A stretch of 64,000 nucleotides of DNA from Marinobacter sp. (lineage in GTDB: Bacteria > Pseudomonadota > Gammaproteobacteria > Pseudomonadales > Oleiphilaceae): contig JAGYIS010000008.1 of assembly GCA_018402255.1 (NCBI GenBank), positions 124,001 to 188,000 on the forward strand, written 5' to 3'. The notes under the pieces are model-generated. The model did not search any database. It saw only the letters and a list, made by a program, of their open reading frames with translations, and was not told the DNA's origin. Both the position numbers and the translations under genes were made by a program. Numbering within the stretch: position 1 is the stretch's first letter; each line of letters begins with the position of its first letter. Below are positions 8,956 through 18,896 of this stretch, one piece after another.

Positions 8956-10247
8956 GCCACTTTCCTCTCGAACAACTGTCGGAACACCGGATAGATATCC
9001 GCCGGGTCGGCAATCTGTTGCATGGCAAAACTCTGGGGGAACTGCTCCAGAATTTTCTCGTATTCGTACCAGAGCATCTGGTGGTCCTGGGGCGTAATCT
9101 CGATGTAAGAGTAGTACTGCACCAGAGGCAAAATGCTGTCGGCCAGCAGTTTGCTGCACACCGGGGAGTCGTCATTCCAGTTGTCGCCGTCGGAAGCCTG
9201 GGCGGCGTAGATGTTCCACTCCGCCGGCGAGTAGCGGGCGTCAATGATACGGTGCATCAGTTTCAGCGCGCTGGAGACAATAGTGCCGCCGGTTTCCCGT
9301 GAGTAGAAAAACTCTTCTTCGTCCACTTCCTTGGCGCTGGTGTGGTGGCGAATGAACACCACCTCGATCTTCTTGTAGTTCTTTTTCAGGAACAGGTACA
9401 GCAGGATAAAAAAGCGCTTGGCGATGTCTTTGTGCATCTGGGTCATGGAGCCAGACACGTCCATCAGGCAAAACATGACGGCACTGGTGGCCGGTTTGGG
9501 CTGTTTCTGGTGCTGTCGGTAACGCAGGTCGATTTCATCGATGAAAGGAATGCGTTTAACGTTGGCTTTAAGCCGGGCAATCTCCTCTTCCAGCACTTTG
9601 ATCTGGTCTTCGTGGCTGAACGCCGGGTCCAGATCGTCCGGGGCGGTTTGCAAGGCCTCCAGTTGCTTTTCCAGATCCCTGATTTTCTTTTTGCGGGCGC
9701 CGCCCAAGCCCAGTCTGCGGGCATGAGCGCCCCGCAGTGAGCGCACCACGTCCAGCTTGGCCGGCACGCCCTGACTGGTGAAGCCGGCCCGCACGTAGCT
9801 GAAGGCCTCGGTATCTTTCAGTTTCTTGCGGGCCAGATTGGGTAATTCCAGATCATCAAACAGAAACTCCAGAAACTCTTCCTGAGTAATCTGGAAGGCG
9901 AACTCGTCCATGCCTTCGCCATCCGGGCTGGCCTGGCCTTGCCCTTGCCCCTGGCCACCGCCGCCCTCGGGTTTGGCGATGGTGTCGCCGGCGACCCATT
10001 CCTGGTTGCCGGGGTGGACTACCTCACGCCGCCCGCCCGGGCCGTGATGAAACACAGGCTCCTGGATGTCCCGTGCCGGAATGCTGACTTTCTCGCCCCG
10101 CTCAATATCAGTAATGGAGCGTTTCTGAACGGCCTCAGACACCGCTTTTTTGATGTGGTGGCGGTACCTGCGCAGAAACCGTTCCCGGTTTACTGCGCTT
10201 TTGTTCTTGCCGTTCAGGCGCCGGTCGACGATGTGGGTCATACCCAT
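8952..10247 (-). CDS. yeaH: YeaH/YhbH family protein (DUF444)
   Basis: 431 residues of the YeaH/YhbH (DUF444) family. The N terminus ([26 protein letters not shown]) is characteristic. A glycine- and glutamine-rich low-complexity linker (about 95-110) follows. The C-terminal half has a von Willebrand factor A-like domain with a MIDAS-type DVSGSM motif. In E. coli YeaH works with the kinase YeaG. It sits between prkA (20-bp gap) and spoVR (4-bp overlap), so the three are probably one transcript. Function is likely adaptation to starvation; the molecular role is not settled. Confidence 0.93.
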   Translation of the reverse strand: MGMTHIVDRRLNGKNKSAVNRERFLRRYRHHIKKAVSEAVQKRSITDIERGEKVSIPARDIQEPVFHHGPGGRREVVHPGNQEWVAGDTIAKPEGGGGQGQGQGQASPDGEGMDEFAFQITQEEFLEFLFDDLELPNLARKKLKDTEAFSYVRAGFTSQGVPAKLDVVRSLRGAHARRLGLGGARKKKIRDLEKQLEALQTAPDDLDPAFSHEDQIKVLEEEIARLKANVKRIPFIDEIDLRYRQHQKQPKPATSAVMFCLMDVSGSMTQMHKDIAKRFFILLYLFLKKNYKKIEVVFIRHHTSAKEVDEEEFFYSRETGGTIVSSALKLMHRIIDARYSPAEWNIYAAQASDGDNWNDDSPVCSKLLADSILPLVQYYSYIEITPQDHQMLWYEYEKILEQFPQSFAMQQIADPADIYPVFRQLFERKVA

Positions 10248-10267
10248 ACTACTGCTCCCGCTGGCGG

Positions 10268-12190
10268 TTAATGGGATTTACGCACACGCAGATACCACTC
10301 GGCGAGCAAGCGGACCTGTTTCTCGGTGTACCCACGATCGACCATGCGTTCCACAAACTGCTTGTGCTTCTTCTGGTCTTCCTGGCTGGCTTTCGGATTG
10401 AACGAGATGACCGGCAGCAGGTCTTCGGTGTTCGAGAACATCTTTTTCTCGATCACGCTGCGTAGCTTCTCGTAGCTGAGCCAGCTCGGATTCTGACCCT
10501 GGTTGTTGGCTCGGGCCCGCAACACAAAGTTAACCACTTCGTTGCGGAAGTCCTTGGGATTGCTGATGCCCGCGGGCTTCTCGATCTTCTCCAGCTCATC
10601 GTTGATGGAGCCCCGGTCGAGGATTTCTCCGGTTTCCGGATCGCGGAATTCCTGGTCCTGAATCCACAGGTCGGCATAGGTCACGTAGCGGTCGAACAGG
10701 TTCTGACCGTATTCGCTGTAGCTTTCCAGGTAGGCCGTCTGGATTTCCTTGCCGATAAACTGCACGTAGTGGGGGGCAAGATACTCTTTAATAAATCGCA
10801 GGTAGCGCTCCTGGGTTTCCGGGGCGTACTGCTCCTGTTCGATCTGCTTCTCCAGCACGTACAGCAGGTGCACCGGATTGGCAGCGATTTCGGTGGTGTC
10901 AAAGTTGAACACTTTTGACAGAATCTTGAAGGCGAAACGGGTAGACAAGCCGTCCATGCCTTCCATCACTCCTGCCGCATCACGATATTCCTGGATGGAC
11001 TTGGCTTTCGGGTCGGTGTCTTTGATGCTCTGGCCGTCGTACACCTTCATCTTGGAGAAGATGCTGGAGTTTTCCGGCTCCTTGATGCGCGACAGCACTG
11101 AGAATTGAGCCAGCATGTCCAGGGTGTCCGGGGCACAGGGCGCGCCAGACAGGGAGCTGCTTTTCAGCAGTTTGCGGTAGATTTCGATTTCTTCGGTAAC
11201 CCGCACACAGTAGGGCACCTTGACGATGTACACCCGGTCCAGGAACGCCTCGTTGTGCTTGTTGTTGCGGAAGGTCTGCCACTCGGATTCGTTGGAGTGG
11301 GCCAGAATCACGCCGTCAAAGGGTACAGACCCCATGCCTTCGGTGGTGTTGTAGTTGCCTTCCTGGGTCGCGGTCAGCAGTGGGTGCAGCACCTTGATGG
11401 GTGCCTTGAACATTTCCACAAACTCCATCAGACCCTGGTTAGCCTTGCACAGGCCACCGCTGAAGCTGTAGGCATCGGGGTCGTCCTGGGAGTAGTCTTC
11501 CAGCATCCGGATGTTGACCTTGCCCACCAGAGCAGAGATGTCCTGGTTGTTATCGTCTCCGGGCTCGGTTTTGGAAACGCCGATCTGATCGAGCACAGAG
11601 GGGTAGCGCTTCACCACCCGGAACTGACTGATGTCACCGCCGAATTCGTGCAGCCGTTTGACCGCCCAGGGTGACATGATGTTCTTCAGGTAACGGCCCG
11701 GGATGCCGTATTCCTCTTCCAGAATCGGGCCGTCTTCGTCCGGGTCAAACAGTCCCAAAGGGCTCTCGTTCAACGGCGAATCCTTGATGGCGTAGAACGG
11801 CACCTTCTGCATCAGGGCTTTGAGCTTTTCTGCGAGAGAAGATTTGCCGCCGCCAACGGGGCCGAGCAGATAAAGAATCTGTTTCTTTTCTTCCAGTCCC
11901 TGCGCTGCATGGCGGAAGAACGACACGATGTTTTCAACGGCCTCTTCCATGCCGTAAAACTCAGAGAATTCGGGGTAACGTTTGATGACTTTGTTGGAAA
12001 AAATGCGTGACAGGCGAGGGTCACGGGAGGTGTCGATCAGTTCTGGCTCGCCGATGGCTATCAGCATTCGCTCAGCGGCGGTGCTGTAGGCTGTTGGGTC
12101 GTTTTTGCAGATCTCCAGGTATTCCTCAAGGGAATATTCTTCCTCCTGAGTCGATGCATACCGGTCTTTGAAGTGCTGCAGAATGCTCAT
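10268..12190 (-). CDS. yeaG: PrkA-type serine protein kinase (YeaG)
   Basis: 640 residues, the full length for PrkA/YeaG. An AAA-like N-terminal domain carries a Walker A motif GPVGGGKSS near residues 110-118. The distal region carries the PrkA C-terminal kinase-like domain. The family consists of AAA-fold serine kinases with protease activity reported in some members. It is first in the yeaG-yeaH-spoVR operon. On its 5' side a 275-bp gap holds a GC-rich hairpin (12262-12277) within the probable leader. Confidence 0.95.
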   Translation of the reverse strand: MSILQHFKDRYASTQEEEYSLEEYLEICKNDPTAYSTAAERMLIAIGEPELIDTSRDPRLSRIFSNKVIKRYPEFSEFYGMEEAVENIVSFFRHAAQGLEEKKQILYLLGPVGGGKSSLAEKLKALMQKVPFYAIKDSPLNESPLGLFDPDEDGPILEEEYGIPGRYLKNIMSPWAVKRLHEFGGDISQFRVVKRYPSVLDQIGVSKTEPGDDNNQDISALVGKVNIRMLEDYSQDDPDAYSFSGGLCKANQGLMEFVEMFKAPIKVLHPLLTATQEGNYNTTEGMGSVPFDGVILAHSNESEWQTFRNNKHNEAFLDRVYIVKVPYCVRVTEEIEIYRKLLKSSSLSGAPCAPDTLDMLAQFSVLSRIKEPENSSIFSKMKVYDGQSIKDTDPKAKSIQEYRDAAGVMEGMDGLSTRFAFKILSKVFNFDTTEIAANPVHLLYVLEKQIEQEQYAPETQERYLRFIKEYLAPHYVQFIGKEIQTAYLESYSEYGQNLFDRYVTYADLWIQDQEFRDPETGEILDRGSINDELEKIEKPAGISNPKDFRNEVVNFVLRARANNQGQNPSWLSYEKLRSVIEKKMFSNTEDLLPVISFNPKASQEDQKKHKQFVERMVDRGYTEKQVRLLAEWYLRVRKSH

Positions 12191-12465
12191 AGATGCCCCT
12201 CGCTTACTCTTGCTTGTTATAAGGCTGCTTTAATTCACGCAATGTCCCCGTTGCTGTAACGCCGCCGGTCCCGGCGGTGTGCTCTGTTTAGTAGGTTGAT
12301 GGGATGGTGTTCATAAACAGCTTTACGTTATCCGGAGTGTTCCGGCCTGTTTAATCTGATCTTAGTTCAGAGTACGGGGGTTGGACAGGTGGGGTTCAAA
12401 TTAGGTTCATTAAATTATGTTATGGCCCCACCGATGCCTGACCGGTGAGGCAGATCTTGAACCTG
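12191..12465. other. Non-coding gap between prkA and tpm
   Basis: This is the 5' region of prkA and lies downstream of tpm, both on the minus strand. It contains a perfect GC hairpin (CCGCCGG-TC-CCGGCGG, 12262-12277) without a following U-run, and an AT-rich stretch near 12395-12420. No gene was recognised. It probably holds the prkA promoter and leader; I could not assign sigma-factor boxes with confidence. Confidence 0.5.
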
Positions 12466-13125
12466 TTACTTCTTGATCAGTCTGAATACGCTCTCTGTGG
12501 CGCCGTTCTGCAGGCCCCTGCGTTTGGCGAATGGATTGTCTCTGGCCATATCTTTCTTGAGCACCTGGGTAATGTCGTAGTCTTCACCATAAAGCCGGTG
12601 GACTTCTTCATCATTGACGTTGAACGGAGGGCCTTTCATTTCGTTACTGTCGTAATCCAGGGTGATCAGCAGTATTTCCGTGCCGTCCGGTATGACCGCA
12701 GTCAGGTGGTCAACATAGCCTTTGCGCATGTCCTGGGGCAGGGCGATCAGGGCAGCACGGTCGTAAACCAGACGTATATGCTTCAGATCATCCGGCACCA
12801 GCTGGAAAAAATCGCCACACCAGAGTTGCAGGTCGTCGTGCTTGAAGGTAGTGAAGGGCTCACCCGGGTGTACCTTGGCTTTTTCGCCTGCTTCTCCGAA
12901 AAAATCCTTGCAAGCAATGTCGCTCAGCTCTACGCCGATGACTGGGTGGCCCCGGTCGTGCAGCCACCACATGTCGTGAGCTTTCCCGCACAGGGGCACG
13001 AAGACGGCCTGGGTTCCGGTGCCGGCCAGCTCCGGCCAGTGATCGCGCAGGTATTGGTTGACGGTGCCTTCGTGGAAGCCGGTTTGCTCTTTGGCCCAGC
13101 GTTCATGCCAGAATTCATGTTCCAT
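12466..13125 (-). CDS. tpm: Thiopurine S-methyltransferase
   Basis: 219 residues from ATG 13125, chosen because GGGAGG sits just upstream; an open extension to 13179 has no such site. The protein starts MEHEFWHERW, typical for bacterial TPMT. It has the SAM-binding segment VFVPLCGKAHDMWWLHDRGHPVIGVE and a second motif LVYDRAALIALP. Bacterial Tpm methylates thiopurine-like compounds and, in some pseudomonads, selenium and tellurium oxyanions. It is divergent from the dehydrogenase gene at 13200, with only 74 bp for both promoters. Confidence 0.93.
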   Translation of the reverse strand: MEHEFWHERWAKEQTGFHEGTVNQYLRDHWPELAGTGTQAVFVPLCGKAHDMWWLHDRGHPVIGVELSDIACKDFFGEAGEKAKVHPGEPFTTFKHDDLQLWCGDFFQLVPDDLKHIRLVYDRAALIALPQDMRKGYVDHLTAVIPDGTEILLITLDYDSNEMKGPPFNVNDEEVHRLYGEDYDITQVLKKDMARDNPFAKRRGLQNGATESVFRLIKK

Positions 13126-13199
13126 GGTGTGCCTCCCGTGATTTGCTGGTTTTCCCCAGTCTAGCTTACTCTTTGCCAATCTTGAGACAGGAGAAAAGT

Positions 13200-14150
13200 A
13201 TGAACGCGGTCTTTCTGGATGCCCTTACCCTTGGCCGGGATGTGGACTTGTCGCCGATTGAACAGGTGACGGGTGGATTGACCTGCCATGACCGCACGGC
13301 CCCCGGGCAGGTTCTGGAGAGAATCCAGGGTTTTGACACGGTGCTGGTCAACAAGGTGGTGCTTGGGCGCGAGCACTTTGAGGCCTGCCCGGAGCTGAAG
13401 ACCATTGCCGTGGTGGCCACGGGGTTGAATAACATTGACCAACTGGCGGCGAAAGAACACGGTATCAAGGTCATGAATGTGACCCACTATGGCCGTTCCA
13501 CGGTCGCCCAGCACACCATGGCGCTGATTCTGGCCCTGGCTACCCGATTGATCGATTACAACCGGGATGCCCGGAATGGCACCTGGGGCAAGAGCGATAT
13601 GTTTTGCCTGATGGATTACCCGATCATGGAGCTGGAAGGAAAAACTCTGGGCATCATCGGGTATGGCGACCTGGGGCAGGGCGTTGCGGAACGGGCAAAA
13701 GCCTTCGGGATGAACATTGTGCTGGGCTGTCGCCCAGGGCAGGAGCCGGGTGAGGTAGAGGGTTACCCGCGAGTGCCGCTGGATGAGCTGCTGGCGCAGG
13801 CGGATGTGCTGTCATTGCATTGCCTGCTGACGGATGACACCCGCAACATGATCGGTGAACGGGAACTGGACCTGATGAAGCCCACGGCGTTACTGATCAA
13901 TACCAGCCGAGGCGGGCTGGTGAATGAGACGGCGCTGGTGGAGGCGTTGCGAAAGGGGAAAATAGGCGGTGCGGGTTTTGATGTGCTCACTGAAGAGCCC
14001 CCGCGCAACGGTAACCCGCTGCTCGCGGAGGATATTCCGAACTTGATTGTGACACCACACTCCGCCTGGGCGAGCCGCGAGGCCCGTCAGCGGATTGTTG
14101 AGATTACCGCGAGAAATCTGGAATCCGCTTGTGTACTGCCATCCGACTGA
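13200..14150 (+). CDS. D-2-hydroxyacid dehydrogenase (hydroxypyruvate/glycerate type)
   Basis: 316 residues from ATG 13200, preceded by AGGAG; an open extension back to 13143 lacks a ribosome site. The central NAD-binding domain has the Rossmann motif GIIGYGDLGQGVAERAKAFGM. The catalytic-domain signatures NTSRGGLVNE, the E in LTEEPP and the H in TPHSAWAS provide the R/E/H set of this family. It is closest in character to HprA/glycerate dehydrogenases, which interconvert hydroxypyruvate and D-glycerate, but substrate cannot be fixed from sequence alone. A YihY gene follows 35 bp downstream. Confidence 0.85.
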   Translation: MNAVFLDALTLGRDVDLSPIEQVTGGLTCHDRTAPGQVLERIQGFDTVLVNKVVLGREHFEACPELKTIAVVATGLNNIDQLAAKEHGIKVMNVTHYGRSTVAQHTMALILALATRLIDYNRDARNGTWGKSDMFCLMDYPIMELEGKTLGIIGYGDLGQGVAERAKAFGMNIVLGCRPGQEPGEVEGYPRVPLDELLAQADVLSLHCLLTDDTRNMIGERELDLMKPTALLINTSRGGLVNETALVEALRKGKIGGAGFDVLTEEPPRNGNPLLAEDIPNLIVTPHSAWASREARQRIVEITARNLESACVLPSD

Positions 14151-14185
14151 TAAGCTGTAGAAAACACAAACAAGCAGGACGTTGA

Positions 14186-15523
14186 GTGGCTTCGATTCAA
14201 ATTAAAGAACGGTTGCAGACTGCGGAAACCTGGATTCTCGCCAACCCCAATCCGCCCCAGAAATGGCCGTGGACCTGGCTCTACAAGACCGGTCGCTCGG
14301 TCTATGCGGTGGCGCGGGATGTCATCAGCGGTCAGTTGACTCTACATTCCATGAGCCTGGTGTACACCACACTGCTGAGTATTGTGCCGCTGCTGGCGTT
14401 GAGTTTTTCGGTGCTCAAGGCAATGGGCGTGCACCAGCGTATGGAGCCTATCCTGTTCCAGTTCTTTGAGCCGATGGGACCTCAGGGCATCGAAGTGGCT
14501 GAGCAGATACTGGGATTCGTCGATAACATGAAGGTGGGGGTGCTGGGTTCGGTCGGCCTGGCGTTGTTGGTGTATACCGTCGTATCTCTGGTGCAGAAGA
14601 TCGAGCGCTCTTTCAATATGATCTGGCGGGTGCCTGAGATGCGCTCGATGGCCCAACGTTTCAGCAATTACCTGAGTGTGATCATGGTGGGGCCGTTGTT
14701 GATGGTGTCCGCCATTGGTGTCACGGCGACTATATTTTCATCGGATGCGGTGCAGCAATTCATGATGTTCGAGCCGTTCGGCTCACTGATTGTCTTTTTC
14801 AGCAGATTCACGCCGTTTTTCCTGGTGGTCGGTGCATTCACCTTCGTGTACGTGTTTATTCCCAACACCCGGGTAAAGTTTCGGTATGCATTTATTGCCG
14901 GTCTGGTGGCGGGTGTTTCATGGCAGGCGGCGGGCATGTTGTTTGCCTCGTTTGTGGCAGGTTCAACCAAATACGCGGCGATCTATTCCGGCTTTGCCGT
15001 CGGCATTATTTTGCTGATCTGGACCTACCTGAACTGGATGATTCTGCTACTTGGCGCCAGTCTCGCTTTTTATATGCAAAACCCGGGTTCGGTGGCCAAA
15101 CGCCAGAATGTGCAGTTGGCTCCTGAGCTTCAGGAGCGTGTGGGGCTTGCATTGATGTGGATGGTGGCCAAGCCGTTCAGCCGGGGCGAGCCAGCTCCGC
15201 AACAGGAAGCGCTGGAGTATGAGCTGCGAGTGCCCGGTGAGGTTACCCGCAGTGTCAGCGACAAACTGATTCGCGCGGGCCTGCTCTCCTTGGCTGGCCG
15301 CAATGGTGACCAGTTGGTTCCCGGCAAGGCACTTGAGCTGATTACCGTCGGCAGTGTGCTGAAGACCGTTCGCTGCGATGAAGACCGAGTGGTCGACCGG
15401 TTGCCGGCGGGTTCGGTGCCGGTTCAACTGATTGATGTCGCGGGCCAGCGCGACGATGTCAGCTTTGCCGCCTTGTTGGGTATTGATAACGGGGAGGGCC
15501 AGGCCGCGACCGCTAAAACCTGA
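14186..15523 (+). CDS. YihY/BrkB family inner-membrane protein
   Basis: 445 residues starting at GTG 14186. A core of about six membrane helices (residues about 45-305) carries the family pattern, with LVYTTLLSIVPLLALSFSVL at the first helix and KYAAIYSGFAVGIILLIWTY near the last. A soluble C-terminal tail (about 320-445) has a winged-helix-like look. Proteins of this family were once called RNase BN, but that activity belongs to another gene; their true role (transport or envelope function) is not established. Its stop codon abuts the stop of the convergent HDOD gene. Confidence 0.88.
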   Translation: MASIQIKERLQTAETWILANPNPPQKWPWTWLYKTGRSVYAVARDVISGQLTLHSMSLVYTTLLSIVPLLALSFSVLKAMGVHQRMEPILFQFFEPMGPQGIEVAEQILGFVDNMKVGVLGSVGLALLVYTVVSLVQKIERSFNMIWRVPEMRSMAQRFSNYLSVIMVGPLLMVSAIGVTATIFSSDAVQQFMMFEPFGSLIVFFSRFTPFFLVVGAFTFVYVFIPNTRVKFRYAFIAGLVAGVSWQAAGMLFASFVAGSTKYAAIYSGFAVGIILLIWTYLNWMILLLGASLAFYMQNPGSVAKRQNVQLAPELQERVGLALMWMVAKPFSRGEPAPQQEALEYELRVPGEVTRSVSDKLIRAGLLSLAGRNGDQLVPGKALELITVGSVLKTVRCDEDRVVDRLPAGSVPVQLIDVAGQRDDVSFAALLGIDNGEGQAATAKT

Positions 15524-16570
15524 TCAGGTTCGGGGCTGCGAACCCTTGCCTTCCTGTAGCATTCTGAGCAAGGTGGTTCTGACCGGCGTGATTTGCTCTG
15601 GCGTCAAGTGCACGATCCGCTTCAGATCGTCTTCCGACAGATTGCGCTGGCGGGCATGGCGAAGTACTTCACGGGTGCCCAGCAGCAATCCGTCGGTGAG
15701 GGCGGTGTGCTTCTGTTTCGGGGCCGGTCGTTCGGCCGCCAGTAGCCAGGCATGATATTTGGGCGGCAGGTTCCAGACGTTGGCCAGTAGCTGACATGCG
15801 GCCCATTGGTAACGTGTCAAAGCCAGCCTGAGCAGAGCAGGGGCGGGTTCACTACCGGTATTCTGGGATCGGCAGATGCGTGCCAGTTCCCTGCGAATGG
15901 TGATGTAGCCCAAAGCCGGCAACAGCCCGACCATGAAGTGGGCGCTGGTGTCATCCCGATGTATCCGGGCAATCAGCTCCGATGCCCTTGCGCACGTCAG
16001 TCCCCATCGCCAGGCCCGCTGAGCGAAGAGCGCTTCGCGGCTGTTTCTGGCGGCCATCATGGGGCGCATGACCGCCGCTGAAATAACACTTCGGATACCA
16101 TCCAGTCCCAACACGAAAACCGCTTGATCAACGGACTCGATGGTGTGATCACCGGGCCGAAAATAGGGGCTGTTGGCGACTTGCAGCAACTGATCAGTCA
16201 ATGATGGATCGTTCAGGATGATGTCGGTGATGGTCTTGCGGTCGGTGGTCTCATTGGACAGGGTTCGCATCAACATCGGCAGACTGCCCGGTTTACGGGG
16301 TAACTCTTCCATCTCACTTTCGCGCAGTCGCCGTTCCAGCTCCTGCAAGGCCGGATCGTTTGAGCCGGAGTCTGGCCCGGATTTGGTCACAGGAACATCA
16401 AGAAGCCAGTAAAACAGGTGATCTTCAAGTTGGCCGACAATGTCCGAGTCAGACGACTGCTGTTCTGGGTTGGTGCTTTGCACCGGGTTAAACAGGCGTG
16501 TCTCGGTGACGTCGGCGGCAGGCTGTGGGGACGAGAACAAACCTGAGAACCAGGTAAAAAAGCCCGGCAT
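15524..16570 (-). CDS. HDOD domain signalling protein
   Basis: 348 residues. A variable N terminus of about 90 residues leads into an HDOD domain (about 95-300) with LPMLMRTLSNE, LTDQLLQVANSPYFRP and AVFVLGLDGIRSVISAAVMRP. HDOD domains are relatives of HD phosphohydrolases that usually lack the metal ligands and act as regulators in signalling, often tied to motility or c-di-GMP. The start has a strong GGAGG site. No partner gene is adjacent: it converges on the YihY gene, and the DUF445 gene lies 93 bp upstream on the same strand. Confidence 0.87.
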   Translation of the reverse strand: MPGFFTWFSGLFSSPQPAADVTETRLFNPVQSTNPEQQSSDSDIVGQLEDHLFYWLLDVPVTKSGPDSGSNDPALQELERRLRESEMEELPRKPGSLPMLMRTLSNETTDRKTITDIILNDPSLTDQLLQVANSPYFRPGDHTIESVDQAVFVLGLDGIRSVISAAVMRPMMAARNSREALFAQRAWRWGLTCARASELIARIHRDDTSAHFMVGLLPALGYITIRRELARICRSQNTGSEPAPALLRLALTRYQWAACQLLANVWNLPPKYHAWLLAAERPAPKQKHTALTDGLLLGTREVLRHARQRNLSEDDLKRIVHLTPEQITPVRTTLLRMLQEGKGSQPRT

Positions 16571-16663
16571 CCATTGCCTCCGGATTAACGTGTATTTAAA
16601 TGTGACCGGTTATTGCGCTGAGTATAGTTGCGTGAAGCAACTCTGCACAGTTCTTTGCCGGTC

Positions 16664-17893
16664 TTAGAAGAAAGATTCTCCAAACACGAACACCAGTTGG
16701 CAGACGCCGGCTATCAGGCCGAGGAAGGCACCTACCAGGATCAGTTTGATCTCGTCTTCCTGAAAGCAGGGGCGCAGCAGATCCTGGAACTCTTCAGACG
16801 ACAACGCAATCATTCGCTCAACCATGATGGATTCCACCGCGCGCGCGCGATCGGTTTCGAACACCGGGTTGTTGAAGGAACTCTTCGAAATCTCGATGGC
16901 TTTCTGGCCCACCTGGTTTTTGAGGGTGGCGAAACCGGTCGGGCCAAAGGCTACCTGGGTCAACGCCTTGCCCATACCTGCGGTTTCATCAACCAGGGGT
17001 TTGATGTGTTTTTTCACCATGTTGCGGGCACGCTCGCCTTTCGGGCCTTCCATGATGGCGTTGATGATGTTGCCTACGGTGAGTATTTCGTGGGTGACGA
17101 TGTGACAGAACGACTCCGCCACGGCCGGCTGGCGCTTGAGAAACAGGCCTTGCAGCCGCAAGGGACCGACTTTATGTTCTTTTAAAGGCCGGAAGATGAC
17201 GTTCAGTGCAATCCAGTTGGTGGCCCAGCCCACCAGCAGGCCGAACAGTGGCAGTACCCAGACAGCGGGGTACAAGTACCAGACGGCCATCTGAATCAGG
17301 CCAAACAGGAAACCGAAGTAAAGGCCGGAGTTGATGATGAAGCGAAATTCAACGTCGCCGCATTCGAGGAAGATGCGATTGAGCAGTCTTTTATCCCGGG
17401 CCAGGCGTTCAATGACCATGCCTTTGATGTCAAGCAGGTCTTCGATGTTGTCGGAGATGTCACCGACCAGGTTGTCGACCAGTTGGGGAGTGGATTTGCG
17501 CACCCGGTCGTAGACCATTTTGCGGGCGGAGGCGGGTAGGTTCTCCCAGAAGGTCGGGTATTCTTTGAGCATGAGTTCGTCGACGTATTCTTCAACGCGG
17601 GGGTCGACGGTGTAGATGATGTGGGCCGCGAGGACTTTGGGGTCGATCTGTTCGAAGATTTCCTGGACGGTGCCGATTTTGGAGATGGTGGCGTCGACGC
17701 TGATGGCGGCCATTTTTCGGGCTTTTGACGGGATGATGCCTTGCCAGCCGAGCAGCGGTGGTTTGCCGATGAACTCCAGGGGGTAGAAGGTCATTTTGAT
17801 GGCGAGCCAGTTGGTGGTCCAGCCGATCAGGGCGGCGATTACCGGGATACTGAGGTATTGCCAGAATTCTGGGTTGGTCAACAGGCTAGTCAT
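16664..17893 (-). CDS. DUF445 family membrane protein
   Basis: 409 residues with an N-terminal helix (LSIPVIAALIGWTTNWLAIKMTF), a central hydrophobic pair near 205-240 (LFGLLVGWATNWIALNVIFRP) and a C-terminal helix ending in FVFGESFF. The duplicated GW.TNW.A motif is the hallmark of DUF445 (YjiN/YheB-like) proteins. These are predicted inner-membrane proteins of unknown function with a long helical cytoplasmic middle. The gene is flanked upstream by the long inverted-repeat element. Confidence 0.85.
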   Translation of the reverse strand: MTSLLTNPEFWQYLSIPVIAALIGWTTNWLAIKMTFYPLEFIGKPPLLGWQGIIPSKARKMAAISVDATISKIGTVQEIFEQIDPKVLAAHIIYTVDPRVEEYVDELMLKEYPTFWENLPASARKMVYDRVRKSTPQLVDNLVGDISDNIEDLLDIKGMVIERLARDKRLLNRIFLECGDVEFRFIINSGLYFGFLFGLIQMAVWYLYPAVWVLPLFGLLVGWATNWIALNVIFRPLKEHKVGPLRLQGLFLKRQPAVAESFCHIVTHEILTVGNIINAIMEGPKGERARNMVKKHIKPLVDETAGMGKALTQVAFGPTGFATLKNQVGQKAIEISKSSFNNPVFETDRARAVESIMVERMIALSSEEFQDLLRPCFQEDEIKLILVGAFLGLIAGVCQLVFVFGESFF

Positions 17894-17927
17894 TCGGTGC
17901 TCTTGTTAGTTTGGCTTGAGTGCTTGC

Positions 17928-18036
17928 GGCTGGTCGGGGGACAGGTTTCCAAAACACGCTGTGAATACATCCGTGTACGCTCTGCTCCGCCATCCATGGC
18001 TCCGCAAGGTTTTGGAAACCTGTCCCCCGACCAGCC
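17928..18036. repeat. Long palindromic element A (perfect 28-bp arms)
   Basis: Arms 17928-17955 and 18009-18036 are exact reverse complements over 28 bp (GGCTGGTCGGGGGACAGG... / ...CCTGTCCCCCGACCAGCC). They enclose a 53-nt interior that itself contains CATCCATGG and GTGAATACAT. The reverse complement of this interior matches the interior of the element at 48657-48764, including ATGGATG, TACA.GGA.GTATTCAC and GCGT, while the arms differ. It lies in the gap between rsmE and the DUF445 gene. This looks like a REP/MITE-like or structured-RNA repeat family. Confidence 0.85.
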
Positions 18037-18149
18037 GCCCCGGCTTAGGGGTGGTCGGCCAAGTTTTGTCAGACAAGGATAATGTTGTTCACCGCCAGAT
18101 CTGTCAATGACTGGGATGCCGCTAGGGTTGCCTTTCTGGGCCACACGTC

Positions 18150-18884
18150 TCAATTGCCAATATCTCCCCACAACCACTGACACAACGCCAGAGCCGTCAC
18201 CGGTGCGGTTTCCGTGCGCAGAACGCGGGGTCCGAGGGCGACTGGCAGGAAGCCGCTTTGCTCTGCCAGAGTAATTTCATCAGCACTCAGGCCGCCTTCC
18301 GGGCCGATCATAAGGGCAACGCTGGCGGGTTTGGCCAGAGTGTTAAGGGATTGCTCGGTGCGGTGATGCAGGACCAGTCGCAGGTCGCAGGTTTGGCTGT
18401 ACGCCAGCCACTCAGGCACGGTCATTACCGGCAGTATGTCTGGCACACGGGCGCGGCCGCATTGTTCGGCGGCGCTGATGGCGACTTGTTGCCAGTGGCG
18501 CAGGCGTTTTTCTTCCCGGTCGCCTTTGAGCTTTACTTCGGAGCGTTCGGTGGTCAGCGGCACGATGGTGGTGACGCCCATTTCCACGGCTTTTTGCACG
18601 GCGTAGTCCATGCGGTCGCCTTTGGAGAGGGTTTGGCCCAGTACGATGCCCAGGGGGGATTCGGTCCGGTTTTCTTCCGCCGCAAGGATGTCGACGGTGA
18701 CGTTCTTTTTGCCAGCCTGGGTGATGGTGGCGCTGTAGTCCTGGCCATCGTTGTTGAACAAACGCAGTTCCTGGCCGGGTTGCATGCGCAGTACCCGGCC
18801 GACGTGGTTGGCGGCGTTGTCATCGAGTTCACATTGGCTGCCCACCTGAAGGGGGCTGTCGGTGAAGATTCTGGGTATGCGCAT
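18150..18884 (-). CDS. rsmE: 16S rRNA (uracil-1498-N3)-methyltransferase
   Basis: 244 residues, the usual RsmE length. An N-terminal PUA-like domain (NHVGRVLRMQPGQELRLFNNDG) is followed by a SPOUT methyltransferase domain with GQTLSKGDRMDYAVQKAVEMGV, the SAM-binding knot LMIGPEGGLSADE and the end LGPRVLRTETAPVTAL. It methylates U1498 of 16S rRNA using SAM. It lies 12 bp downstream of bioA and is probably cotranscribed with it. Confidence 0.95.
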   Translation of the reverse strand: MRIPRIFTDSPLQVGSQCELDDNAANHVGRVLRMQPGQELRLFNNDGQDYSATITQAGKKNVTVDILAAEENRTESPLGIVLGQTLSKGDRMDYAVQKAVEMGVTTIVPLTTERSEVKLKGDREEKRLRHWQQVAISAAEQCGRARVPDILPVMTVPEWLAYSQTCDLRLVLHHRTEQSLNTLAKPASVALMIGPEGGLSADEITLAEQSGFLPVALGPRVLRTETAPVTALALCQWLWGDIGN

Positions 18885-18896
18885 GGGCGTGTACCC

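Noticed and set aside
17890..18183. 97-codon minus-strand frame in the repeat element
   Set aside because: Its sequence is the palindromic repeat itself, so not a likely gene.
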